The translations under genes and the position numbers were made by a program. This document shows, in pieces, positions 1-7,360 of a stretch of 64,000 nt of DNA. The notes beneath the pieces were generated by a model, which searched no databases, had not been told where the DNA came from, and saw only the letters and a program-made list of their open reading frames with translations. The DNA is taken from contig CP065001.1 of the NCBI GenBank assembly GCA_016700155.1, forward strand, positions 1,922,001 through 1,986,000, written 5' to 3'. This stretch comes from Ignavibacteriales bacterium. Lineage in GTDB: Bacteria; Bacteroidota; Ignavibacteria; Ignavibacteriales; Ignavibacteriaceae. Within the stretch, counting starts at the first letter, position 1; each line of letters begins with the position of its first letter.

Positions 1-1
1 C

Positions 2-313
2 TTGGGCAAAGCGGTTGATTTAAAATTGAAATGGAAAAATCACAGTGAATGTGATATCATCCGGATTTCCGGTACAATAGGCTTCATTGATATTTATGGA
101 AAAGTATTTTCTGAATTAAAGGTTGATTTCAAAGACTCATTATTTGTTGGTTCGGAAAAAGAATGGGTTGTTCAAAAAAGTCTCTTTAAAGAATCCGACT
201 ACTTATACTCAAAAACAATTGAGTACATTAAAATTAATTGGACGCCTGAAAAATTCATCTTTTCAGATAAGACTGTATTTTCACTTAATCCTGAACCAGT
301 CAAAAAGAAATAA
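2..313 (+). CDS. C-terminal part of an unidentified protein (cut by window start)
   Basis: The reading frame is open from the first bases and ends with TAA at 311-313. The only possible start here is a TTG at position 2 with no room for a ribosome binding site, so this is most likely the 3' end of a longer gene. About 103 residues are visible. They are rich in alternating hydrophobic and charged residues, compatible with a beta-rich domain, and end in a lysine tail. I do not recognise a family. The gene converges tail to tail with the next gene, with no space between the stop codons. Confidence 0.55.
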   Translation: MGKAVDLKLKWKNHSECDIIRISGTIGFIDIYGKVFSELKVDFKDSLFVGSEKEWVVQKSLFKESDYLYSKTIEYIKINWTPEKFIFSDKTVFSLNPEPVKKK

Positions 314-832
314 TTATTTTCTTGCCCCGTGAATAAAACCGCGGTAAGGAAGTGAATGTTGAATTGTTATGAACGCATCTTTATCAACAGCTTCTATCTC
401 ACTGATTAATTTCTTTTGATACTTCCTGGCTGCAATAACCATTATGATCGAAACACCACCTGAGCCGCCTTCAGCGGGTAGTATTGTAACACCTTGCTTC
501 AATTGACGAAGTTTATCTGCAATAAGATCTGTTGCGTGGCGGGAAATGACGTTCATCTGAATAAACCCTAAACCAATTTTTTGTTCAATACTTATCCCGA
601 TGATATTTCCCAAACCGAATCCGGCAGCATAACCAAACAGATTATAAACGTTGTCTAAGTGCTGCATAATAAATCTTATAGCAAAAACCCAGATCAGTAC
701 TTCAAAGAATCCGGCAAAACCGGCATAATATTTTCGTCCCTGTACAACAAGTATTGTTCTGAAAGTTCCAATAGATACATCACAAACACGCATTGCCATA
801 ATCAGCAATGCGCCAAGATAAATTTCCAACAT
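314..832 (-). CDS. UPF0316 / DUF2179 family membrane protein
   Basis: This 172-residue protein has the layout of the UPF0316 (DUF5698-DUF2179, YebE-like) family. Three hydrophobic segments fill the first 80 residues or so, including a conserved-looking MRVCDVSIGTFRTILVVQGR stretch near the N-terminus. A soluble C-terminal DUF2179 domain follows, with a GVTILPAEGGSG segment and the family-typical ending RGFIHGARK. Proteins of this family sit in the inner membrane and have no established biochemical role; the DUF2179 domain is a small ligand-binding-like fold. The start has an AGGA ribosome binding site a few bases upstream. It is a single gene, convergent with the partial gene at the window start and divergent from pcm. 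Confidence 0.85.
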   Translation of the reverse strand: MLEIYLGALLIMAMRVCDVSIGTFRTILVVQGRKYYAGFAGFFEVLIWVFAIRFIMQHLDNVYNLFGYAAGFGLGNIIGISIEQKIGLGFIQMNVISRHATDLIADKLRQLKQGVTILPAEGGSGGVSIIMVIAARKYQKKLISEIEAVDKDAFITIQHSLPYRGFIHGARK

Positions 833-889
833 ACATTCCTATAAAATTTTTATCGTTACATCAAATTTATAAATAAAAATTATTTGTTA

Positions 890-897
890 TATCTTTG
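890..897 (+). promoter_or_regulatory. possible Bacteroidota-type -7 element for pcm-miaA
   Basis: TATCTTTG matches the TAnnTTTG -7 consensus of Bacteroidota-type primary sigma factors and lies 23 bases before the pcm ATG, in the divergent spacer after the UPF0316 gene. No clear TTTG -33 element is seen at the right distance, so this is only a candidate. Confidence 0.3.
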
Positions 898-920
898 TCT
901 ATCATATTAACAGAAAGAAA

Positions 921-1562
921 ATGTACGAAGCAGAAAGATTTGAACTTGTAAATAAATTAGAACAAAGAGGAATCACCGATAAGTTAGTTTTGAAAGCGAT
1001 TAACCAAACAGAACGCCACAAGTTTGTTCCTGCAGGAATAATTTATAGTTCATATAAAGATGTTGCATTGCCAATTGGATTCGGGCAAACCATATCACAG
1101 CCATATACAGTCGCATACATGACCCAGGCTTTGAATTTAAAATCCGGTTCGAAAGTTTTGGAGATCGGAACCGGTTCAGGTTACCAGGCAGCTATTTTAG
1201 AAAATATGGGAATGCAGGTTTTCAGTATTGAAAGGAACACAGACCTGTATCTTAGGACAAGGAAATTTTTTGATAAGATGGGAATAAGGGTTCACACAAA
1301 ACTCGGAGACGGAACAATCGGCTGGGATGAGTTTGCACCTTATGAGGGAATAATTGTTACAGCCGGTTCACCTTCAATTCCTTCATCCTTAAAAAAACAA
1401 TTAGCGATTGGCGGAAGATTAGTGATACCAGTCGGGGATAAAGCATCACAGCATCTTACAATAGTTACAAAACTTACGGATGATGAATTTGATATTGATG
1501 AAATTCCTGAATTCAAATTTGTACCTTTAATCGGACGTGAAGGATGGGCAAATTCGTATTAG
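921..1562 (+). CDS. pcm: protein-L-isoaspartate O-methyltransferase
   Basis: The product is 213 residues, normal for the family. It is a cytoplasmic SAM-dependent methyltransferase that methylates L-isoaspartyl residues and so starts repair of damaged proteins. The class I SAM-binding motif (E)IGTGSGYQ is at residues 82-89. The family active-site loop QTISQPYTVAYM is near residue 56, and the C-terminal half has the expected GGRLVIPVG strand. The ATG start sits in a short leader with a possible -7 promoter element. The last 19 bases overlap the start of miaA in another frame, so the two genes are probably cotranscribed and translationally coupled. Confidence 0.95.
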   Translation: MYEAERFELVNKLEQRGITDKLVLKAINQTERHKFVPAGIIYSSYKDVALPIGFGQTISQPYTVAYMTQALNLKSGSKVLEIGTGSGYQAAILENMGMQVFSIERNTDLYLRTRKFFDKMGIRVHTKLGDGTIGWDEFAPYEGIIVTAGSPSIPSSLKKQLAIGGRLVIPVGDKASQHLTIVTKLTDDEFDIDEIPEFKFVPLIGREGWANSY

Positions 1563-2485
1563 TAATTGTCGGACCAACAGGTTCAGGCAAAACAAGTCTT
1601 AGTCTTACACTTTCAAAGAAGATAAATTCCGAAATTATTTCGGCTGACAGCAGGCAGTTCTACAAATATCTTGATATTGGAACTGCCAAACCTTCCAAAG
1701 CTGAGATGGAAACTGTAAAACATCATTTAATCGATTTCCTAAACCCTGATGAAGATTATAATGTCAGCAAGTTTGAGAATGATGCGAATGAAATAATCCA
1801 ATCAATTCATCAACAGAATAAAGTCCCGGTTGTTGTTGGTGGTTCAGGCTTGTATATAAAAGCATTAGTCGATGGAATTTTTGATACGGCAGATAGAGAT
1901 GATGAATTGAGAATTAACCTGAAAAGACTTAAAGATGAAAATGGAAATGTATTCATTTATGAGATGCTTAAGAAAAAAGATCCCGAAGCAGCGGCAACAA
2001 TGTTACCTCAAAACTGGAAGAGGGTAATAAGAGCTTTGGAAGTTATTGAGTTAACTGGTAAATCTATTCTGCATCATCATTCTGAACAATCAAAAAAAAG
2101 TGAGCTTAACTTTATTCAAATCGGGTTGAATTGGGAACGGGAAACACTTTATAAAAATATCGAATCAAGAGTTGACAGAATGATATCAAGCGGACTCATT
2201 AAAGAAACTGAAAACATTCTTTCAATGGGTTATTCCGGGAATCTCAATTCACTGAACACTGTCGGGTATAAAGAAATAATTTCTTTTCTTAAAAATGAAA
2301 TTACATTGGACAAAGCAATCGAACTGATAAAACGTAACACACGTCGTTATGCAAAACGGCAAATGACCTGGTTCAAAGCAGATAAACGTATTAACTGGTA
2401 CGACATAACATCGGTCGATGAAATTTATTCCTTATCTGAAAAAATCTTATCTTTGCACCGTTCAGAATTGGAAAACATTAGTTAA
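1544..2485 (+). CDS. miaA: tRNA dimethylallyltransferase
   Basis: MiaA transfers a dimethylallyl group to N6 of A37 in tRNAs reading UNN codons. The 313-residue product has the P-loop GPTGSGKTS at residues 9-17, the substrate-binding segment ISADSRQFYK at about 34-43, the GGSGLYIKAL motif near residue 103, and the RNA-binding NTVGYKEI and RRYAKRQMTWF segments in the C-terminal third. All are standard for the family, as is the length. The start ATG lies inside the 3' end of pcm (19-base overlap), with a GAAGG-like ribosome binding site within the pcm coding sequence. The DMAPP substrate would come from the MEP pathway; ispE is also in this window. Confidence 0.96.
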   Translation: MGKFVLVIVGPTGSGKTSLSLTLSKKINSEIISADSRQFYKYLDIGTAKPSKAEMETVKHHLIDFLNPDEDYNVSKFENDANEIIQSIHQQNKVPVVVGGSGLYIKALVDGIFDTADRDDELRINLKRLKDENGNVFIYEMLKKKDPEAAATMLPQNWKRVIRALEVIELTGKSILHHHSEQSKKSELNFIQIGLNWERETLYKNIESRVDRMISSGLIKETENILSMGYSGNLNSLNTVGYKEIISFLKNEITLDKAIELIKRNTRRYAKRQMTWFKADKRINWYDITSVDEIYSLSEKILSLHRSELENIS

Positions 2486-2521
2486 AACTGACCAATCATT
2501 TTTGTTAAACAGGGAATTTTA

Positions 2522-3889
2522 ATGAAAGAAAAAATCCGAATTGCTTCCGGACAGGGATTCTGGGGTGATCTTATTGACGCACCTTATCAGCAGGTTACAA
2601 GGGGAGAAATAGATTACCTTGTGATGGATTATCTTGCCGAAGTAACAATGTCGATACTTCAAAAACAAAAAAACAAAAATCCTGAACTTGGATATGCAAG
2701 AGATATTCCTGAATTGATGAAACGAATTCTTCCGATATGTGTTTCTAAAAAAATAAAAGTGATTACAAATGGCGGCGGCGTAAATCCAAGAGCTTGTGCT
2801 GATGCAATACTTTCAGTTGCTAAAGAACTTCAGATAAAAAATCTGAAAGTTGGAATTGTGCTCGGTGATAACATTAAAGATGATCTTGATAAAATAATTT
2901 CAACCGGTGCTGAACTAAATAATATGGAAAACGGTGAGTCAATAAAGACGATCAAAGATAAAATACTAAGCGCTAATGTTTACTTTGGCGCATTGCCAAT
3001 TGTTGAAGCACTGAAACAAGGCGCTGATATTGTTATTACGGGAAGAACAACAGACACAGGTTTAACATTAGCACCAATGATTTATGAATTCGGCTGGGAT
3101 GAAAATAATTTCAATCTGATGTCTGCCGGAACAGTAGCCGGACATATACTAGAATGTGGTGCTCAATCATCCGGCGGCAATTTTTTAGGTGATTGGGAAT
3201 CAATTGACAATTTGTGGGATGTCGGATTTCCTATCGCAGAAGCATTTGCAAATGGTGATGTTATAATTACAAAACACGAAGGTACCGGCGGACTTGTTTC
3301 CTTTGAAACGGTTGCTGAACAATTATTATATGAAATAGGTGACCCGACAAAATATATTACTCCCGATTGCGTTGCTGATTTTACATCTATTAAACTTGAA
3401 GACCTCGGGAAAAACAGGGTTCGTGTTTATGATGTAAGTGGTTTTCCTGCAACTGAGTTTTATAAAGTATCGTGTTCTTATTCAAGTGGGTACTCGGCAA
3501 CAGGATCGTTAACATATTCCTGGCCTAAAGCGATTACAAAAGCAAAAGCCGCGGATAAAATTTTACGTGAAAGACTTGAACATCTTAAAATAAAATTTGA
3601 AGAAGTAAGAACTGAATTCATTGGTTATGATGCTTGTCACGGACCTTTATCCGAAAAGATTGATGAAGATAAACTGAATGAAGTGATGATGAGAATAGCA
3701 GTTCGCTCAGATGATTATTATTCAGTGGAAAGATTCGGGAAAGAGATTGCTCCATTAATTCTTACCGGTCCACCGAGTGTAACTGGATTTGCAGGGGGAA
3801 GACCAAAACCAAGTGAAGTAGTTGCGTACTGGCCAGCTTTGATTCCCAAAAAACTTGTCAAACCTGAAGTAAAAATTGTGGAGTTATAA
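2522..3889 (+). CDS. AtuA-like protein (DUF1446 / acyclic terpene utilisation family)
   Basis: This 455-residue protein matches the AtuA core family (formerly DUF1446). It starts KIRIASGQGFWGDLIDAP and carries the family signatures EIDYLVMDYLAEVTM (near residue 35), ITNGGGVNPRA (near residue 80), DIVITGRTTDTGLTLAPM and SSGGNFLGDW in the middle, and HGPLSEKID and GFAGGRPK towards the end. AtuA is named after acyclic terpene utilisation in Pseudomonas, but its reaction is not firmly established, and homologues occur widely beside acyl-CoA and organic-acid genes. No other terpene catabolism gene is nearby. The next gene, two bases downstream, encodes the domain that is fused to the C-terminus in longer AtuA proteins. 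Confidence 0.85.
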   Translation: MKEKIRIASGQGFWGDLIDAPYQQVTRGEIDYLVMDYLAEVTMSILQKQKNKNPELGYARDIPELMKRILPICVSKKIKVITNGGGVNPRACADAILSVAKELQIKNLKVGIVLGDNIKDDLDKIISTGAELNNMENGESIKTIKDKILSANVYFGALPIVEALKQGADIVITGRTTDTGLTLAPMIYEFGWDENNFNLMSAGTVAGHILECGAQSSGGNFLGDWESIDNLWDVGFPIAEAFANGDVIITKHEGTGGLVSFETVAEQLLYEIGDPTKYITPDCVADFTSIKLEDLGKNRVRVYDVSGFPATEFYKVSCSYSSGYSATGSLTYSWPKAITKAKAADKILRERLEHLKIKFEEVRTEFIGYDACHGPLSEKIDEDKLNEVMMRIAVRSDDYYSVERFGKEIAPLILTGPPSVTGFAGGRPKPSEVVAYWPALIPKKLVKPEVKIVEL

Positions 3890-3891
3890 TT

Positions 3892-4206
3892 ATGAAAATT
3901 AAATTATCTCAAATATCTCACGGAAGAAGCGGTGACAAAGGCGATGCAGCAAATGTTGGAATAATCGCTTACGATGATAAAGGATATGAAATCATTAAAA
4001 AACATCTAACAGAAGAAAAAGTTAAAAAACATTTTGAAGGAATATGCCTCGGTAAAGTTGAGCGATTTGAACTTCCAAATCTCAGAGCATTAAATTTTCT
4101 TCTTCATAATACTCTGGGTGGAGGTGGAACAGTCTCACTAAAATTTGACGCACAGGGAAAAACACTTGCTGCGGCTTTGTTGAGAATGGAGATAGAGGTT
4201 GAATGA
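3892..4206 (+). CDS. AtuA C-terminal-domain-like small protein
   Basis: The 104-residue product begins with ISHGRSGDKGDAANVGI, which is diagnostic of the small domain found at the C-terminus of full-length AtuA-type proteins. It ends with HNTLGGGGTVSLKFDAQGKT, also typical. It follows the AtuA core gene after only two bases, so the two are almost certainly cotranscribed and probably form one two-subunit protein. The function is unknown beyond this association. It is a small cytoplasmic alpha/beta protein without signal or membrane segments. Confidence 0.82.
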   Translation: MKIKLSQISHGRSGDKGDAANVGIIAYDDKGYEIIKKHLTEEKVKKHFEGICLGKVERFELPNLRALNFLLHNTLGGGGTVSLKFDAQGKTLAAALLRMEIEVE

Positions 4207-4256
4207 CTGAATGAATTTATAATAACAATATTTTGACATAAATCTACAGGATATAA

Positions 4257-5358
4257 ATGTACACAGATGAAATAAAACTACTAAACACATATAAACAACG
4301 CATCGAGAATCTACGAGGTTATCTTTGACGTCGTTAATAAAGACTTAAAGATAAAAGACCTTCACAACCAGACCGAAAGCCCGAACTTCTGGAATGACCA
4401 GATGGCGGCTCAAAAAGTTTTGCAGGAAATAAAAAACCTTCAGCAGTGGGTAACTCTTTGGGAAGATTTAAACAAAAAGGCACGTGATGTTGAAGACCTT
4501 ATTCAACTTGCTGAATCAGAAGAAGACGGATCATTCTCTGCCGACATTGCAGTGGAATTAGAATCACTTAAGAATGACATTGAACGCGCAGAGCTAAAAA
4601 ATATGCTCAGCGGCAAGGATGATGATAAGAATTGTATACTTACAATTCATTCCGGTGCCGGCGGAACTGAAGCACAGGATTGGGCAGAAATGCTGATGCG
4701 CATGTATCTCCGTTATGGTGAACAAAACGGATTCAATATGAAGTTAGTTGATGTGCTTGATGGTGATGGTGCAGGAATTAAAAGCGCCACAATAGAAGTT
4801 GAAGGTGAATTCGCTTACGGGTATTTGAAAGCTGAAAACGGGGTTCATCGTTTAGTCCGCATCTCACCGTTCGATTCAAATAAAAGAAGACATACATCTT
4901 TCGCTTCGGTGTTTGTAATCCCTGAAATTGATGACACAATTGAGATCGATATAAATCCCGCTGATCTAAGAGTTGATACTTACCGTTCCGGTGGTAAAGG
5001 TGGACAGAATGTTAACAAAGTTGAAACGGCAGTTAGAATAACTCACATTCCATCAGGAGTTGTTGCTGCGTGTCAAAGTGAAAGATCACAAGGACAGAAC
5101 AGGGTTAATGCAATGAAGATGCTTCGATCAAAACTTTACCAGATTGAACTTGAAAAGCAGGAAGCCGAACTTGATGAAGTTGAAAAAAGCAAAATGAAAA
5201 TCGAGTGGGGAAGCCAGATTCGTTCGTATGTTTTTCATCCTTACAATATGGTTAAAGATCACAGAACTGATGAAGAGACATCTGATGTTCAAAGAGTTAT
5301 GGATGGCGACATTGACAGATTTATCAAAGCATTTCTTTTAAAGTTCAGCAAAAATTAA
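4257..5358 (+). CDS. prfB: peptide chain release factor 2, with programmed +1 frameshift
   Basis: RF2 recognises UGA and UAA stop codons and triggers peptide release. Translation starts at ATG 4257 and reads 23 codons ending LRGYL, then meets an in-frame TGA at 4326-4328. A slip of +1 at CTT-TGA-C continues as D-V-V-N-K in the frame that runs to TAA 5356-5358, giving about 366 residues, the normal RF2 length. A Shine-Dalgarno-like GAGG lies just upstream of the slip site, as in the classic autoregulatory cassette. The codon-recognition tripeptide SPF is at about residues 203-205 and the catalytic GGQ at about 248-250. An internal ATG at 4402 would remove the N-terminal domain and is not the true start. 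The stop overlaps the next start (TAATG). Confidence 0.95.
4313..4329 (+). promoter_or_regulatory. RF2 programmed frameshift site
   Basis: The mRNA carries a GAGG anti-Shine-Dalgarno match, a short spacer, then CUU-UGA-C. When RF2 is scarce the ribosome slips +1 at CUU and reads GAC, bypassing the UGA at 4326-4328. The peptide context LRGYL-D is the same as in the well-studied bacterial prfB genes, so autoregulation of RF2 is inferred with high confidence. Confidence 0.92.
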
Positions 5359-5729
5359 TGATCGCGAAGAAAAAGAACTATTCAAAAAAGAAAAAAGATT
5401 TTTTTGATAAAGTGTATGATGTGGTTGCAAAAATCCCTTTCGGAAAAGTAACTACATACGGAGCCATCGCAGAAGCCTGCGGCATAAGGTCATCAGCAAG
5501 AACTGTCGGCTGGGCTTTGAATGGGGCTAAGGAATCAGGATTGCCCTGTCACCGCGTAGTAAACAGGGTAGGAGCATTAACAGGTAAGTTTCATTTTGGT
5601 GACATACACATTATGGAAGACTTACTAAAATCCGAAGGTGTTGAGTTTGATGAGAACGATCGTGTTGTTCTGACTAAACACCTTTGGATTCCAAAATCAA
5701 TCAAGTCAAAATCAAAAAACAAAAAGTGA
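5358..5729 (+). CDS. MGMT-fold DNA-binding protein (alkyltransferase C-terminal domain / ATL-like)
   Basis: The 123-residue product consists only of the DNA-binding C-terminal domain of O6-alkylguanine-DNA alkyltransferases. It has IPFGKVTTYGAIAEACG, the arginine-finger region ARTVGWALNGA, and the active-site motif PCHRVVN. The cysteine acceptor is present, unlike classical alkyltransferase-like (ATL) proteins where it is Trp or Ala. The N-terminal Ogt domain is absent and a lysine-rich N-terminus replaces it. The C-terminal half resembles the YbaZ/ATL type (a G-long spacer before LLKSEGV). It may repair or flag alkylated guanines; whether it is a self-inactivating transferase cannot be told from sequence. 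It is coupled to prfB by a TAATG overlap. Confidence 0.85.
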   Translation: MIAKKKNYSKKKKDFFDKVYDVVAKIPFGKVTTYGAIAEACGIRSSARTVGWALNGAKESGLPCHRVVNRVGALTGKFHFGDIHIMEDLLKSEGVEFDENDRVVLTKHLWIPKSIKSKSKNKK

Positions 5730-5731
5730 AC

Positions 5732-6670
5732 TTATATTTTCTGTGCCGGGGCTTCTATTCTTCTTACTTTAATTGATGAAACACCTGCTTCAAGATCTAT
5801 ATAAATTTTATTCTTTGCTTCTTCAAATCCGTTTGTTCTGTAGATATCAGAATTTGTTTTATAGAAACCCTCAAAATTCTTTGAGGATAAAACAGCGTCA
5901 GATGTAATTTCACAACCCGAACTATCAGGAATTTCAATTTCAATACTTGAAGCACCTGCATCAATCCTTAGTCTCGTTTCCTCCGTTTTGTCACCAAGTC
6001 TTACAAGCAAAGAAGCCGCACCCATATCAATAGTTATGTTTTCTGTTTTGTATGGGGTCAGATCAAGATCCATTTTTGCAGCGCCAATGTCGAAATGAAC
6101 ATCCCAGACAGGATTTGTATTTAAGGATATGTCAACCTTGTTTTTATGTTTTCCTTTACCAAGCGAAAACTTTGTGAATTTCATATCAAGGTCAAGTACA
6201 GCATTGTGTGCATCAACACTGTTGGAGAAAGAATAGTTGTTCTTTATTCCTTCAGTAACAACTGCGATAAGGCTGTCGGTAGTATTCTTCATTATGAAAC
6301 TTCCGGCACCTGCGTCAAAGTTCAACGTAGAATATTGAATGGTTGAATCAAAAGGCTGGTAATACGTTGTTACATCATACTCAATGTCATCACCGTCAAT
6401 TACAAATTCAATGTCATCGTTTACAAGATTAGTGGCAGCCCGGACTGAAGTAAATAAAACAACAGCTAAAAAAATTGCTGAGCAGCCTACAATAATATTT
6501 TTTACAAATTGGTGTTTGGTCATAAATGAAATTCCCCAAAGAACTATTACCAGCGGCCAGAATTTCCATACATTTGACCAGTACAAGTTCATCACACCAA
6601 AATTATTTAACAGGACAAGGACGCCTATCGAGATGAAAAGCAGTCCCCAAAAAATGTGTTTTGTTTTCAT
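5732..6670 (-). CDS. LiaF/DUF5668-type membrane protein with beta-helical adhesin-like C-terminus
   Basis: The 312-residue protein starts with about four short hydrophobic segments (residues 7-85), typical of the LiaI/LiaF-like DUF5668 transmembrane region (IFWGLLFISIGVLVLLNNFGV). A long soluble beta-rich region follows, with repeated strands such as FDAGAGSFIMKNT, FDIGAAKMDLDLTPY and IDMGAASLLVRLGD, the toastrack-like repeats seen in cell-wall-active-antibiotic-response and DUF4097-type proteins. The start is preceded by an AGGTG ribosome binding site. It lies 15 bases downstream of the PspC gene on the same strand, and the pair probably acts as an envelope-stress module at the inner membrane. 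The exact role is not known. Confidence 0.8.
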   Translation of the reverse strand: MKTKHIFWGLLFISIGVLVLLNNFGVMNLYWSNVWKFWPLVIVLWGISFMTKHQFVKNIIVGCSAIFLAVVLFTSVRAATNLVNDDIEFVIDGDDIEYDVTTYYQPFDSTIQYSTLNFDAGAGSFIMKNTTDSLIAVVTEGIKNNYSFSNSVDAHNAVLDLDMKFTKFSLGKGKHKNKVDISLNTNPVWDVHFDIGAAKMDLDLTPYKTENITIDMGAASLLVRLGDKTEETRLRIDAGASSIEIEIPDSSGCEITSDAVLSSKNFEGFYKTNSDIYRTNGFEEAKNKIYIDLEAGVSSIKVRRIEAPAQKI

Positions 6671-6685
6671 TTTACACCTGTACGT

Positions 6686-7126
6686 TTAATTCTTTTTTGA
6701 GTTTAACAACAAAGCCGTTCCTATACCTATTAGCAGGATGGGCCAAAAATCACCGAAACTTATTCTTGGTAAAAAATTATCTGCAAGAAATATTACGCCG
6801 AATACAATTAGAATAATGCCAAGCGTCATTGATCGTTTATTCTTTTTTTCTTCCTGCTCAGCAAAGTAATTATCTATTAAATTACTTTTAGGAATATTGC
6901 TGTTCTGTGAATTTGAATCCGCACTAACCATATTAGGTATAAAAATCTGTTGAGGCACAAGTACCCACAAAATCAGGTAAGCAATAATTCCTGTTCCGCC
7001 CATAAAGAGTGTAACAAGAAAAATTATCCTGATGATTGTCGAATCAATCTCGAAGTATTCACCAATACCACCGGCAACACCTCCAAGCATTTTATCTTTG
7101 TACGATCTATATAATTTTTTTTCCAT
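6686..7126 (-). CDS. PspC-domain envelope stress protein
   Basis: The 146-residue protein opens with KKLYRSYKDKMLGGVAGGIGEYFEIDSTIIRIIF, the signature of the PspC domain, followed by a membrane segment (residues 33-57, ending LILWVLVPQ). After a polar linker there is a second hydrophobic region (SMTLGIILIVFGVIFLADNFLP...) resembling the DUF5668/LiaI membrane domain. PspC-like proteins sense or transmit membrane stress. The gene is the first of a two-gene unit with the LiaF-like gene 15 bases downstream and is divergent from nadE across about 230 bases. No cognate response regulator is adjacent. Confidence 0.88.
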   Translation of the reverse strand: MEKKLYRSYKDKMLGGVAGGIGEYFEIDSTIIRIIFLVTLFMGGTGIIAYLILWVLVPQQIFIPNMVSADSNSQNSNIPKSNLIDNYFAEQEEKKNKRSMTLGIILIVFGVIFLADNFLPRISFGDFWPILLIGIGTALLLNSKKN

Positions 7127-7360
7127 ATCAGACTCCCGCTTTAAACTTTTTAGAATCCGTGCGAATTATAGTTAAAAAGAAAACCAATGTTCATTTAATT
7201 TTACTAATGGTAATTTTTTGCGAAATACGGATGAATGCTATTTTCGACGGTTGCGGAAAAATGCCTCTTTCGGCAATATTATTTAGTTTTATCGTATGTG
7301 GTTTTGTTTTTATTTTAGTGTGTGAAAAAAAATGTGACTAATTCTTTCGATCATATTTAA

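Noticed and set aside
4402..5358. prfB starting at the internal ATG 4402
   Set aside because: The upstream frame from ATG 4257, the RF2-specific slip site and the LRGYL-D peptide show that the real start is earlier and joined by a +1 frameshift.
7036..7341. 101-residue plus-strand frame overlapping the PspC gene and the spacer before nadE
   Set aside because: It runs antisense to PspC, has no ribosome binding site, and its product is not protein-like.
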